Of a stretch of DNA of 64,000 nucleotides, positions 8,053-16,513 are shown piece after piece; position 1 is the first letter of the stretch, and every line of letters begins with the position of its first letter. Where the stretch lies: positions 1,240,001-1,304,000 of the forward strand of contig NZ_LR743508.1 in NCBI RefSeq assembly GCF_902712855.1, read 5' to 3'. The notes under the pieces are model-generated. The model did no database searches, was not told the DNA's origin, and worked only from the letters and a program-made list of their open reading frames with translations. A program made the position numbers and the translations under genes. This DNA is from Variovorax paradoxus (GTDB lineage: Bacteria > Pseudomonadota > Gammaproteobacteria > Burkholderiales > Burkholderiaceae_C).

Positions 8053-8985
8053 ATGCCAAACACCCGAAAGACGGCCGGCAAGGCCGGCCTGTCCGAACTG
8101 AACGCGGTGGTGTCGGTGTCCACGCACCGCAGTTTCCGACGCGCCGCCGCCGAGCTCGGCATGTCGCCCTCGTCGCTGAGCCATGCCATTGCCGCGCTGG
8201 AGCAGCGCATGGGCGTGCGCCTGTTCAACCGCACCACGCGCAGCGTGGCGCTGTCGGAGGCGGGCGAGCAGTTCCTGGCGCGCGTGGCACCCGCGCTGCG
8301 CGAGATCTCCGAGGCGATGGAGGCAACCAACGAATTCCGCGACACGCCCACCGGCACGCTGCGGCTCAATGCCTCCGAAGCGGCAGCACAGATGGTGCTG
8401 GGGCCCATGGTGCTCGAGTTCATGCGGCGCTATCCCGACATGCGCGTCGACATCGTCACCGAGGGGCGCTTCATCGACATCGTGGCGCAGGGCTTCGACG
8501 CGGGCATCCGCTCCGCCGACAGCGTGCCCGAGGACATGATCGCCGTGCCCTGCACACCGCCGCTGCGCTTCGCCGCGGTGGCGTCGCCCGCCTATTTCGC
8601 CGGCCGCAGGAAGCCGCGCACCCCGGCCGACCTGGCGGCACACGACTGCATCCGCACGCGCTTCGCGAGCGGCGGGCTCTACAAGTGGGACTTCGCGAAG
8701 AAGGGAAAGCGCGTGGCCATCGACGCGGAAGGCCCGCTCACGCTCGACAACCATCACCTGATGATCGCGGCCGCGCTGGAAGGCGCGGGCATCGCCTGGA
8801 TCAGCGAGTACGAGGCCGCGCCGCACATCGCGCAGGGACGGCTGGTCGAGGTGCTGAAGGACTGGTCGCCGGCATTCCCGGGGCAGTGCATCTATTACCC
8901 GGGGCACCGGCATGTGCCGGCGGGGCTGCGAGCATTCCTGGCCGTGGTGCGGGAGGTCGTGGCACGCGAGAGCAGTCGCAAGTGA
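8053..8985 (+). CDS. LysR-type transcriptional regulator
   Basis: The 310-residue protein has an N-terminal winged helix-turn-helix (FRRAAAELGMSPSSLSHAIAALEQRMGVRLFNRTTR, residues ~28-63) and a LysR substrate-binding domain from about residue 95 to 300. It resembles the subgroup often found divergent from oxidoreductases. By position it should control the SDR gene at 7088-7951 and itself from the shared 101-bp intergenic region. The inducer is unknown. Confidence 0.93.
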   Translation: MPNTRKTAGKAGLSELNAVVSVSTHRSFRRAAAELGMSPSSLSHAIAALEQRMGVRLFNRTTRSVALSEAGEQFLARVAPALREISEAMEATNEFRDTPTGTLRLNASEAAAQMVLGPMVLEFMRRYPDMRVDIVTEGRFIDIVAQGFDAGIRSADSVPEDMIAVPCTPPLRFAAVASPAYFAGRRKPRTPADLAAHDCIRTRFASGGLYKWDFAKKGKRVAIDAEGPLTLDNHHLMIAAALEGAGIAWISEYEAAPHIAQGRLVEVLKDWSPAFPGQCIYYPGHRHVPAGLRAFLAVVREVVARESSRK

Positions 8986-9037
8986 CGGGTCCGCAGTTGG
9001 GCAGCGCCGTCGGTTGTCCTGGACAAGTGCCGGCGGC

Positions 9038-9301
9038 TCAACGTGGCGGATAGAGCTCGCCGTAGGGAATGACCGGGTCGTAGTCGTGGCCCGCGCAGCT
9101 GATGCCCCGAAACTCCACGGGGAACTGCTGCCGGCAGCCCGGCTGCGGCGCGGCGGCAACCACGGCCGCAGGGGGCTCGAGCGGCGCCGACGTCGCATCG
9201 GTGCAGCTTGCAAGTTGCGGCAGAAGGGCAAGGCAGGGGAGCACAGCGGCCAGCCTGGAGAAGGCGTTCGTGGCGCTGTGCACTGCGGCAGATGCGGTCA
9301 T
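9038..9301 (-). CDS. Small putative lipoprotein
   Basis: The 87-residue product has a hydrophobic N-terminal segment (FSRLAAVLPCLALLPQ) ending in a lipobox-like LASC near residue 33, followed by a Pro/Ala-rich stretch and a short C-terminal domain with two cysteines (PGCRQQFPVEFRGISCAG). An AGAGGAA-like ribosome site precedes the ATG at 9301. I recognise no family. It converges with the LysR gene. Confidence 0.55.
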   Translation of the reverse strand: MTASAAVHSATNAFSRLAAVLPCLALLPQLASCTDATSAPLEPPAAVVAAAPQPGCRQQFPVEFRGISCAGHDYDPVIPYGELYPPR

Positions 9302-9510
9302 GGCGCTGTTCCTCTCGATGAGTGGCAGATGCCTGCGATCTTCCGCGCGGCCACGCCGGCGCGGTAGGTCCGCAAGAGGACGCATGCTGTTTCCGGCACG
9401 GCATCAATGGCCGGGCGATGCCCTCGTTACTTCACGCTGCAGGCTGTATTGCTTCTTCGCAGCGAGCGTGTCGCCCGCCGATCGACGGCGTCGCGTGCAG
9501 CAGGCCGGGC

Positions 9511-10209
9511 TCAGGCGTAGGCGATCCAGCCCCTGAACGTGAAGCCCGCATAGAACAGTCCGACATCGGAGAAACCCGCTTCGCGCAGGATGGCCTCGTC
9601 CTGCGACGGCGTCAGGATCGCGAGTTCCTTCTCGACCTTCTCGCGGGTCGCGGCCGCCTGGCGCGGCTCGGAGCCGGAAGCCACCAGGAAGGCGGCGTAG
9701 CGGCTCATCCACGCATCGCGCGAGCCCGCGCCGTCTTCCACGCTGAGATGCGCGCAGACGAAGGGCGCACCGGGCTTCAGGCGGCGGTGGATCTCCCGGG
9801 CCATCGGCAGCCGCTGGTCGTGCGGAACGAAGTGGAAGGTCAGCAGGCAGGTGGCGCCGTCGAAGGGGCCGGGCGGCGCATCCTGCACATAGCCTTCGTG
9901 CAGGGCCATGCGTGGCATCAGCGCGTGCAGCCGGCGCGCCGCGAGCGCGAGCATCGGCGCGCTCGGGTCGATGCCGTCGAAGGTCCACGCCGGGTTGGCC
10001 AGTGCGAGGTCTTCCATCTCCAGGCCGCCGCCGGCGCCCACCACCAGCACGCGGCCATCCTGCGGAACCCGCTCTTCGAGAAGGATGCGCGTCATCGGCA
10101 GCAGCCCGCCGTAACCAGGCACGTTGCGTTTCGGCCCCTCCGCGTACCTGGCGACGGCGTCGGTGTTGTCGAAGGCGGCGTGGGGCGTGTGGCTTGTGCT
10201 GCTGGTCAT
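9511..10209 (-). CDS. Class I SAM-dependent methyltransferase
   Basis: The 232-residue protein has motif I VLVVGAGGGLEMEDLA near residue 54, the acidic DGIDPSAPML near residue 77, and LTFHFVPHDQRLPMAREI, the typical motif IV/V order of small-molecule class I methyltransferases. C-terminal FYAGFTFRGWIAYA is common in proteins annotated only as class I SAM-dependent methyltransferase. The substrate is not readable. It is divergent from the bacteriohemerythrin gene, 125 bp away. Confidence 0.88.
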   Translation of the reverse strand: MTSSTSHTPHAAFDNTDAVARYAEGPKRNVPGYGGLLPMTRILLEERVPQDGRVLVVGAGGGLEMEDLALANPAWTFDGIDPSAPMLALAARRLHALMPRMALHEGYVQDAPPGPFDGATCLLTFHFVPHDQRLPMAREIHRRLKPGAPFVCAHLSVEDGAGSRDAWMSRYAAFLVASGSEPRQAAATREKVEKELAILTPSQDEAILREAGFSDVGLFYAGFTFRGWIAYA

Positions 10210-10334
10210 CCGAAGATGATGGCACAGGGGTCGCGCACGCAGCGCAGCGTCGCACTCCCTTGATTCATATCAACCGCGGCGCCGCTGCGCACTTCGATAC
10301 TGGGTCTTTCATCTGCACTCAGTCGTGGACATCA

Positions 10335-10847
10335 ATGGCGCATCTCGTATGGAAGACCGATCTCGACACCGGCATCCATGAAATCGACACCCAGCATCGG
10401 CGCATCGCCCAGTACATCAATGCCCTGGACGACGTCCGGCTGACGAACGACAGGCAGGCGGTCGGCAGGATCATCGAGGACACGATCGACTACACCGCCT
10501 CGCACTTCGCGTTCGAGGAGACCATGCTCGAGGACGCGGGCTATCCGTTCAGCGTGCCGCACCGCAAGGTGCACGAGATCTTCGTGCGGCGCGTCGTCGA
10601 GTTCCGCGCCCGCTTCGAGCGTGGCGAACCGGTGCTGGCCGACCTGCACGACATGCTCTCGCGGTGGCTGTTCAACCACATCCGCCACGAGGACGGCGCC
10701 TACGTGGCGACGGTCAAGGCCCACCTGCAGGCCACGGACTCGTCGGCGGAGCGCATCGTCAAGGCGCAGGTGAGCAGGCAGATGCAGCAGGGCCACCCGG
10801 GCGGCCAGGCCCGGCAGGGGTGGCTGAGGAGGCTGTTCGGCGCATGA
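10335..10847 (+). CDS. Bacteriohemerythrin
   Basis: A 170-residue oxygen-binding non-heme di-iron protein of the hemerythrin family. Iron ligands appear in order: GIHEIDTQHRRI (His, His), ASHFAFEETML (His, Glu), PHRKVHEIF (His, His) and LFNHIRHEDGAY (His, Asp). The four-helix bundle spans residues 1-130; a basic, Gln/Gly-rich tail of ~40 residues follows and ends WLRRLFGA. Members act in O2 sensing, storage or delivery; no signalling domain is fused here. There is no strong Shine-Dalgarno before the ATG. Confidence 0.92.
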   Translation: MAHLVWKTDLDTGIHEIDTQHRRIAQYINALDDVRLTNDRQAVGRIIEDTIDYTASHFAFEETMLEDAGYPFSVPHRKVHEIFVRRVVEFRARFERGEPVLADLHDMLSRWLFNHIRHEDGAYVATVKAHLQATDSSAERIVKAQVSRQMQQGHPGGQARQGWLRRLFGA

Positions 10848-10873
10848 CGATCGCGGGGCGGCGCGTTGGTGCG

Positions 10874-11035
10874 TCAGCGCGCGCGCTGCGCGGCACTGCG
10901 CTCGGCCACCTGCCAGGCGACGCGACGGCGCGTGGGCATGTCGTCGGAGGCCGCCTCGGCCTCGAAGGACAGGTACTCCGCGCGGCAGACGCCGAGGTCG
11001 CGCAGGGTGCAGTCGCTCAGCAGCGCGAACTCCAT
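10874..11035 (-). CDS. DUF1127-like small protein
   Basis: The 53-residue product MEFALLSDCTLRDLGV continues to CRAEYLSFEAEAASDD, matching the core of DUF1127 proteins (the D-x-x-L-x-D-I/L-G-x-x-R-x-E pattern). The usual Trp/Arg-rich N-terminal helix of the family is encoded just upstream in frame (LKTLAGGRAPRRRAAQH) but without an ATG or GTG, so either a rare start is used or the 5' end was lost when the neighbouring hydrolase gene decayed. Family members are small, often stress-related RNA or protein interactors. Confidence 0.55.
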   Translation of the reverse strand: MEFALLSDCTLRDLGVCRAEYLSFEAEAASDDMPTRRRVAWQVAERSAAQRAR

Positions 11036-11082
11036 GTGCTGCGCCGCACGTCGACGCGGGGCGCGCCCGCCGGCCAGCGTCT

Positions 11083-11320
11083 TCAGGATCGAACCTCGCG
11101 GTCGGAGAGGCCGGTGCCGCGCTGGTCGTAGCGCAGCAGCATGTGGCGGCTGGAGAGGGCTTCCAGCATGTGGCCCCAGACGGGGCTGCCCAGGTCGAAC
11201 TCGAGATGGGACAGCCAGTTGCCGACCTTCACGGGCGGGTCGCCCCGCCCCATGGTGGCGAAGGCGATCCGCACACCGTCGGGATGCCGTGCAAAAGCGT
11301 ATCTGCTGGCGAAGTGGCAT
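11083..11320 (-). pseudogene. Remnant of an alpha/beta hydrolase gene (frameshifted, truncated)
   Basis: Reading leftward from ATG at 11320, one frame gives MPLRQQIRFCTAS; a one-base slip near 11282 moves to a second frame that continues DGVRIAFATMGRGDPP, VKVGNWLSHLEFDLGS, MLEALSSRHMLLRYDQ and RGTGLSDREV before a stop at 11083. Together these are the first ~80 residues of the alpha/beta hydrolases that are fused to regulator domains in many proteobacteria (compare the intact hydrolase half at 907-1700). The nucleophile elbow and the rest are missing. I infer decay by a frameshift plus a deletion that abuts the DUF1127 gene. Confidence 0.65.
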
Positions 11321-11540
11321 GGCAGGCTTGGTGGGCCGGGAACAAGCTTCCGTGCGCGCCGGTTGCGCGCCAGCAGTATGTTGGTTTGCGCGGCCTTTGC
11401 GCCAGCTGCGGGCCGGCGCGCGGTAACGGATTGAAAACGCGCGCGGCCGAAGGCCGGATCGGCAGGGGGCAACAGCCCACGGCCGCCGCATGCCGCGGCT
11501 CCTTAGAATTTTCGGATCGGTTCCACGGGAGGGAAACAGC

Positions 11541-12050
11541 ATGACGGTGATTGCGGAACACCTGCGGGTGGCGCAGCTGCAGCGGCTTGGCTTGTCTCAA
11601 GCGCTGGTGCGGCTGGCGGCAGGCGACTGCGTCCACGAAGTCTTTCGCGGCCGCTGCCTGGGACCTCCGTTCCACGTGTACCACGGCGCGCGTGTTCCCG
11701 AGGGGCCGCAACTGGTGCCGCTCTGGGAGCAGGACGGCCGCGCGTGCGGCGTGTGGGAGGACGATGGCGGCCTGGCGTTCGTCGAATTCAGCATCGAGCT
11801 CCCCGACGCCTTCGAGCTGGTCGCCCGCACCGAGCAGGGCTTCTGGGCCACGCGCTTCGATTTCCTCGTCGAATGCGAGGTGTCCGGGCCGCTGCTGGAA
11901 GCGGCCGCACGCCGGGTCGGCTTCCGCTTCCTGGAACGCCAGCTCGACGCGATGGACGAGGCCGGGTCGCAGGTCGGAAGCTTTCTTGGCCACCGATCCT
12001 GGTTGAAAGAACTGGTGGCGGGCATCGACCGGGATGCGCACGAGGGCTGA
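11541..12050 (+). CDS. Hypothetical protein (weak SMI1/KNR4-like appearance)
   Basis: The 169-residue soluble protein begins at ATG 11541 after GGGAGGGAAAC. A central block with YHGARVPEGPQLVPLWEQ, GVWEDDGGLAFVEFSIE and GFWATRFDFLVECE alternates aromatic and acidic residues in the way seen in SUKH (SMI1/KNR4) immunity-type proteins, but I cannot confirm that family. No toxin gene is next to it. It is followed at 105 bp by the hybrid histidine kinase. Confidence 0.6.
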   Translation: MTVIAEHLRVAQLQRLGLSQALVRLAAGDCVHEVFRGRCLGPPFHVYHGARVPEGPQLVPLWEQDGRACGVWEDDGGLAFVEFSIELPDAFELVARTEQGFWATRFDFLVECEVSGPLLEAAARRVGFRFLERQLDAMDEAGSQVGSFLGHRSWLKELVAGIDRDAHEG

Positions 12051-12155
12051 ACGCGCCCGGTAGGAGAAATCCCACGGGCCGCATGAGAACAATGGTTCAA
12101 ACTCGCCCGATCCAACTCCAGCCCCGGGGCCGCACGCACGCCCGTTGAAAAAAAC

Positions 12156-14069
12156 ATGACAGACATCGTCCCGGCAGGGTTGACCGTTTCCGGCATGACC
12201 GATGCCGACTATCGCCTGATGGTCGACAGCCTCGTCGACTACGCGATCATCTTCCTCGACCCGCACGGCCATGTCGTGAGCTGGAACGCCGGGGCGCGGC
12301 TGCTCAGCGGCTACGACGACGCCGACATCCTGGGGCGCCATTTCTCCATCTTCTATCCGCAGGAGGCGCTCTCGCGCGGCTGGCCCGAGCATGAGCTGGC
12401 GCAGACGATCAAGCTGGGGCGCTTCGAGGACGAAGGCTGGCGCCTGCGCAAGGACGGCACGCGGTTCTGGGCCAACATCGTCATCACCCGGGTGCCGGGT
12501 CCGAGCGGCGGCACGCGCGGCTTCTCCAAGATCATTCGCGACCTGAGCGACCGGCGCAAGCAGGAGGAGGCGATGCGTGCCAGCGAGGAACGCTTCCGCC
12601 TGCTGGTCGAGGGTGTCAAGGACTACGCGATCTTCATGCTCGACCCCGGCGGCCACATCGTCAGCTGGAACCTCGGCGCGGAAAAGAACAAGGGCTACAA
12701 GGCGCACGAGATCATCGGCCAGCACTTCTCGACCTTCTATCCGCCCGACGTGGCCGCGCGCGGCTGGCCCGCCGAGGAGCTGGCCAACGCGTTGCGCGAC
12801 GGCCGCTTCGAGGACGAGGGCTGGCGCGTGCGCAAGGACGGCACGCGCTTCTGGGCCAGCGTGGTGATCACGGCCATCTACGACGCGGCCGGCCAGCACA
12901 AGGGCTTCGCCAAGGTCACGCGCGACCTCACCGAGCGCCGGCGGATCACCGCGCTCGAGGACGAGGGCCGGCGCATGACCACCTTCCTGGCCATGCTGGG
13001 CCACGAGCTGCGCAATCCGCTGGCTCCGATCTCGAACGCGCTCGAACTGCTCAAGCGCGAGAAGACCGAGTCGCGCATCCTGAACAAGACGCGCGACATC
13101 ATCGAGCGCCAGCTCCGGCAGATGACGCGGCTCATCGACGACCTGCTGGACGTGGGCCGCATCACCAGCGGGCGCATCCACCTCGAGGCGAAGCCGGTCA
13201 GGCTGCGCGAGATCATCGTCGACGGCGTGGAGGCGATCCGCCCCGGCATCGCGCTGAAGTCTCAGGCGCTGGACCTGCAGATCGAAGGTGCCGATCCCTG
13301 GGTGACGGGCGACCAGGCGCGGCTGATCCAGATCGTCGGCAACCTCGCGCACAACGCGTGCAAGTTCACGCCCAACGGCGGGCACATCGTGATCCGCCTG
13401 GGCTTCAACCCGGCCAATGCCGCGGAGGCGGAGATCACCGTGCGCGACGACGGCCCCGGCATCCCGCGCAAGGACCTCGAGCGCGTGTTCGAGCTGTTCG
13501 TGCAGGGCGAAAGGGAACTGGCGCGCACGCAGGGCGGGCTCGGCCTGGGCCTGAGCCTGGTGCAGCAGCTGACCAACCTGCACGGCGGCTACATCAGCGT
13601 GTTCAGCACCGGCCGCGCGGGCGAGGGCAGCGAGTTCATCGTGCGCCTGCCCGCCGCGCCCACGCCGAACGTGCTGGGCGATACCGAACGCGTGGAGGGC
13701 GAGAAGCTGGTGCTGATCGTGGACGACAACCGCGACGCGGCCGAGACGCTGGGCCTGCTCCTCGAAACGCTGGGCTACGTATGCCGCATTGAGCACGACG
13801 GGCTGGCGGCCATCGAGGCCGTCAAGGCGAGCCGGCCCGACGTGGTGCTGCTCGACATCGGTTTGCCGGGCATCGACGGCCACGAGGTGGCGCGCCGCCT
13901 GCGCGCGGACCTGATCGATCCGCCCGCGCTGATCGCCATCACCGGCTACGGGCAGCCGAGCGACCGCGACACCAGCTTCGAGGCCGGCTTCGTCGCCCAC
14001 CTGACGAAGCCTGTCGACATCGAGCGCCTGACCGCGGCGCTCGACCAGATCTACGCCAGGAAGGCGTGA
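12156..14069 (+). CDS. Hybrid sensor histidine kinase (PAS-PAS-HisKA-HATPase-REC)
   Basis: The 637-residue soluble protein contains two nearly identical PAS domains (about residues 20-130 and 150-260; both carry SWN, FYP and GRFEDEGWR), a HisKA domain with the phospho-accepting His283 in LGHELRNPL, a HATPase (N box HNACKF ~400, DDGPGIP ~431, GGLGLGLSLV ~460) and a C-terminal receiver (DDNRDAAE ~523, phospho-accepting Asp567 in LLDIGLPG, Lys in LTKPVD). There is no membrane segment, so it senses a cytoplasmic signal. The internal PAS duplication (~130 residues apart) is evident. No output regulator is adjacent; it probably feeds a phosphorelay or an unlinked regulator. Confidence 0.93.
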   Translation: MTDIVPAGLTVSGMTDADYRLMVDSLVDYAIIFLDPHGHVVSWNAGARLLSGYDDADILGRHFSIFYPQEALSRGWPEHELAQTIKLGRFEDEGWRLRKDGTRFWANIVITRVPGPSGGTRGFSKIIRDLSDRRKQEEAMRASEERFRLLVEGVKDYAIFMLDPGGHIVSWNLGAEKNKGYKAHEIIGQHFSTFYPPDVAARGWPAEELANALRDGRFEDEGWRVRKDGTRFWASVVITAIYDAAGQHKGFAKVTRDLTERRRITALEDEGRRMTTFLAMLGHELRNPLAPISNALELLKREKTESRILNKTRDIIERQLRQMTRLIDDLLDVGRITSGRIHLEAKPVRLREIIVDGVEAIRPGIALKSQALDLQIEGADPWVTGDQARLIQIVGNLAHNACKFTPNGGHIVIRLGFNPANAAEAEITVRDDGPGIPRKDLERVFELFVQGERELARTQGGLGLGLSLVQQLTNLHGGYISVFSTGRAGEGSEFIVRLPAAPTPNVLGDTERVEGEKLVLIVDDNRDAAETLGLLLETLGYVCRIEHDGLAAIEAVKASRPDVVLLDIGLPGIDGHEVARRLRADLIDPPALIAITGYGQPSDRDTSFEAGFVAHLTKPVDIERLTAALDQIYARKA

Positions 14070-14127
14070 GCGAGGCCCGCCGGGCGGCCGGCGGTGCGGC
14101 AGTGCGGCGGCGGACGAGAATGCCCGC

Positions 14128-14853
14128 ATGCCCCATGCCGTTTCCCTTCTTCGCGCCGCACGCCTGGCGCGAAGCACCAAGCCCTTTCTTGCCCGTGGCG
14201 GATTCAAGCGCGAGCGCTGCACCGGCTGCCGCCTGGTGCCGAGCCACTGCATGTGCGCGGTGCGCCCGGCCATGGCGGCGCGCGCGGGCGTGTGCCTGCT
14301 CATGGCCGACATCGAGCCGCTCAAGCCGACCAACACCGGCTGGCTGGTCGCCGACGTGGTGGGCGACACCTTCGCCTTCGGCTGGGCCCGCACCGAGACC
14401 GACCCGGCGCTGCTGGCCCTGCTGGACGACCCGCAGTGGCAGCCCTACGTCGTGTTCCCCGGCCAGTACGCGGCCCCGGAGCGGGTGGTGGAGGACGTGG
14501 CGCCGGGCGCCTCGAAGCGCCCGCTCTTCATCCTGTTCGACGCGACCTGGGCCGAGGCGCGCAAGATGTTCCGCCGCAGCCCCTACCTCGACCGGCTGCC
14601 GGTGCTGAGCCTCCAGCCCGAACGGATCACGCAGTACGAGCTGCGCAGTTCGGGCCGTGGCGACCACTTCTGCACCAGCGAGGTGGCCGCCATGTGCATG
14701 GGCCTGGCGGGCGAGCACGCCGTCGGGCAGACGCTGGACGCCTACCTCGCGGTGTTCACGCACCACTACCTGCGCGCGAAGAACCAGCAGCCGGTGGCAT
14801 GGGACGGCGACGCGCACAGCCGGCTGCGCGAGCTCGCCACGCAGCGCTCATGA
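14128..14853 (+). CDS. DTW-domain protein, tRNA-uridine aminocarboxypropyltransferase-like
   Basis: The 241-residue protein has the DTW-domain features: CTGCRLVPSHCMCAVRP (zinc-type cysteine cluster) near residue 32, EPLKPTNTGWLVADVV near residue 63 and the LFDATWAEARKMF motif that gives the family its name (DATW here) near residue 137. Characterised members (TapT/YfiP, DTWD1/2) attach a 3-amino-3-carboxypropyl group from SAM to uridine in tRNA. Its stop overlaps the stop of the convergent LysR gene by 6 bp. Confidence 0.85.
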   Translation: MPHAVSLLRAARLARSTKPFLARGGFKRERCTGCRLVPSHCMCAVRPAMAARAGVCLLMADIEPLKPTNTGWLVADVVGDTFAFGWARTETDPALLALLDDPQWQPYVVFPGQYAAPERVVEDVAPGASKRPLFILFDATWAEARKMFRRSPYLDRLPVLSLQPERITQYELRSSGRGDHFCTSEVAAMCMGLAGEHAVGQTLDAYLAVFTHHYLRAKNQQPVAWDGDAHSRLRELATQRS

Positions 14854-15774
14854 ACCGGGCCGGCCGGCAACCGGCGCATGCCGCGCCATCAGCCCGGCCA
14901 TCCAGTCGATGAACACCCGCAGCTTGGCGCTCACATGGCGGTTGGGCGGGAACGCCAGGTACAGCGGCATGGGGTCGAGGCGCCAGTCCTCGAACAGGGG
15001 CACCAGTTCGCCGCTGCGCACGTGCGCCCTGGCCATGTAGTCCGGCAGCCAGAGCACGCCCAGGCCCGCCAGGCCGGCAGCGAGGTAGGCATTGCCGTCG
15101 TCGACCGAGAGCACGTAGCGGCCCTGCACGGTGATGCGTTCCTCGCCGCGTTGCATCGCGTAGGGAAAGGTCTTGCCGTTGCGCGACCACAGGAAGCCGA
15201 CGATGCGGTGGTGGGTGTCCTCGAGCTCGTGCGGATGTGCGGGCGTGCCGTGGCGTGCGAGGTAGTCCGGCGCCGCATGCACGCCGAGCTGCAGGTCGCC
15301 CACGCGGCGCGCCATCAGCGACGGGTCGGTGAGCTCGCCGCCGCGCACCACGCAGTCGACGTGGTCGCCGATGAGGTCGACCATGCGGTCGCTCACGCCA
15401 AGGTCGAGCTGGATGTCCGGATAGCGTGCGTGGAACTCCGGCAGTGCCGGCACGACGATCGTGCGCGCCAGCGGGCTCGGCACGTCCACCCGCAGCCGTC
15501 CGCGCGGCAGCGACGCGGCGCCCGACAGGCTGGTCTCGGCGTCGTCCATGTCGGCCAGCAGACGAAGCACGCGCTCGTAGTAGGCCGCGCCGTCGGCGGT
15601 GACGCTGACCTTGCGCGTGGTGCGGTTGAGCAGCTTCACCCGCAGGCGCGACTCGAGCTGCTGCACCAGTTGGGTCACGCTGGTCTTGCTCAGGTGCAGC
15701 GTGTCGGCCGCCTTGGTGAAGCTGCCGGTTTCCACCACGCGGGCGAACGCCTGCATCGCATCGAAACGGTCCAT
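14848..15774 (-). CDS. LysR-type transcriptional regulator
   Basis: A 308-residue LysR regulator with HTH FTKAADTLHLSKTSVTQL (residues ~19-36) and a CrgA-type substrate-binding domain (RLRVDVPSPLARTIVVPALP, ITVQGRYVLSVDDGNAYLAA, GLGVLWLPDYMA). It is divergent from the RidA gene, and a TGTTTG-N7-CAAACA palindrome sits between them, so control of ridA and autoregulation is the natural inference. Confidence 0.94.
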   Translation of the reverse strand: MDRFDAMQAFARVVETGSFTKAADTLHLSKTSVTQLVQQLESRLRVKLLNRTTRKVSVTADGAAYYERVLRLLADMDDAETSLSGAASLPRGRLRVDVPSPLARTIVVPALPEFHARYPDIQLDLGVSDRMVDLIGDHVDCVVRGGELTDPSLMARRVGDLQLGVHAAPDYLARHGTPAHPHELEDTHHRIVGFLWSRNGKTFPYAMQRGEERITVQGRYVLSVDDGNAYLAAGLAGLGVLWLPDYMARAHVRSGELVPLFEDWRLDPMPLYLAFPPNRHVSAKLRVFIDWMAGLMARHAPVAGRPGS

Positions 15775-15799
15775 GGTCGGCGTGCTCCTGCTGTTCGAT

Positions 15800-15818
15800 T
15801 GTTTGGGATCTGCAAACA
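15800..15818. promoter_or_regulatory. Candidate LysR operator (inverted repeat)
   Basis: TGTTTG and CAAACA form a perfect inverted repeat with a 7-bp centre, 26 bp before the LysR start and ~118 bp before ridA. Dyads of this size between divergent genes are typical LysR binding sites. Binding is not shown. Confidence 0.45.
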
Positions 15819-15935
15819 GTGATTGTTGGCCCGGCCTGTTTATCGGGCGGGCAGGGCTCCCTAAAGTCCCTTCATCCTGAACCGGGCGCCGGGCTGTCCG
15901 TGGCCCGCCCCACAACTTCCGAAAGCACCCATTCC

Positions 15936-16361
15936 ATGACTCGCGACGTCGTTTTTCCGCCCGGGCGCCAGGCGCTCTATGAAAAGAACCGCTATTCGCC
16001 GGCGGTGCGCGCCAACGGCTTCCTGTTCGTGTCGGGCCAGGTCGGCAGCCGCGAAGACGGCTCGCCCGAGCCCGAACTCGAGGCGCAGGTGCACCGCGCA
16101 TTCGGCAACCTCAATGCCGTGCTGGCAGCCGCGGGCTGCACCTTCGACGACGTGGTCGACGTGACGGTCTTCATCGTCGATCCGGAAACCAACTTCGAGA
16201 AGATCTGGAAGCTGGTGCCGAAGTACTGGGGCCATGCGCCGTACCCGACGCTGACCGGCATCGGCGTGACGTGGCTCTACGGCTTCCAGTTCGAGATCAA
16301 GGTGATCGCCAGGCTGCCGCAGGGGGGCGGCGACCACGGCGGCAACAGCGACGGCGCCTGA
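15936..16361 (+). CDS. RidA family protein
   Basis: The 141-residue protein has the RidA/YjgF fold: RYSPAVRANGFLFVSGQVG near residue 20, HRAFGNLNAVLAAAGCTFDDVVDVTVFIVD near residue 53 and YPTLTGIGVTWLYGFQFEIKVIARLP at the end. Canonical RidA uses an Arg in the segment before E(I/V)E; here that segment reads TGIGVTWL, so the catalytic Arg is absent and this is one of the Rid subfamilies without proven imine deaminase activity. Divergent from a LysR gene. A Gly/His/Asp tail ends the protein. Confidence 0.88.
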   Translation: MTRDVVFPPGRQALYEKNRYSPAVRANGFLFVSGQVGSREDGSPEPELEAQVHRAFGNLNAVLAAAGCTFDDVVDVTVFIVDPETNFEKIWKLVPKYWGHAPYPTLTGIGVTWLYGFQFEIKVIARLPQGGGDHGGNSDGA

Positions 16362-16513
16362 CGCGGGCCCAGGCTGCGTCTGTGCAATCGGCGCGGCTTC
16401 ACAAGCTGGTTCCGGGCATCGGGAAAAAAACGCATGGGCCGGTTGAAGTCCGGACAATCAGCGAAGGCCGCCGGAGAACGCCGGCGCGCTCCCAACCCGA
16501 GAGACCACAAGAA

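Noticed and set aside
8004..9053. Alternative long plus-strand frame over the LysR gene
   Set aside because: The 8053-8985 frame contains a textbook LysR protein; this one is out of phase.
11229..14393. Very long minus-strand open frame (over 1000 codons) opposite the hybrid histidine kinase
   Set aside because: It is the mirror of a well-conserved kinase in high-GC DNA; its product is Arg/Ala/Gln/His-rich with no domain.
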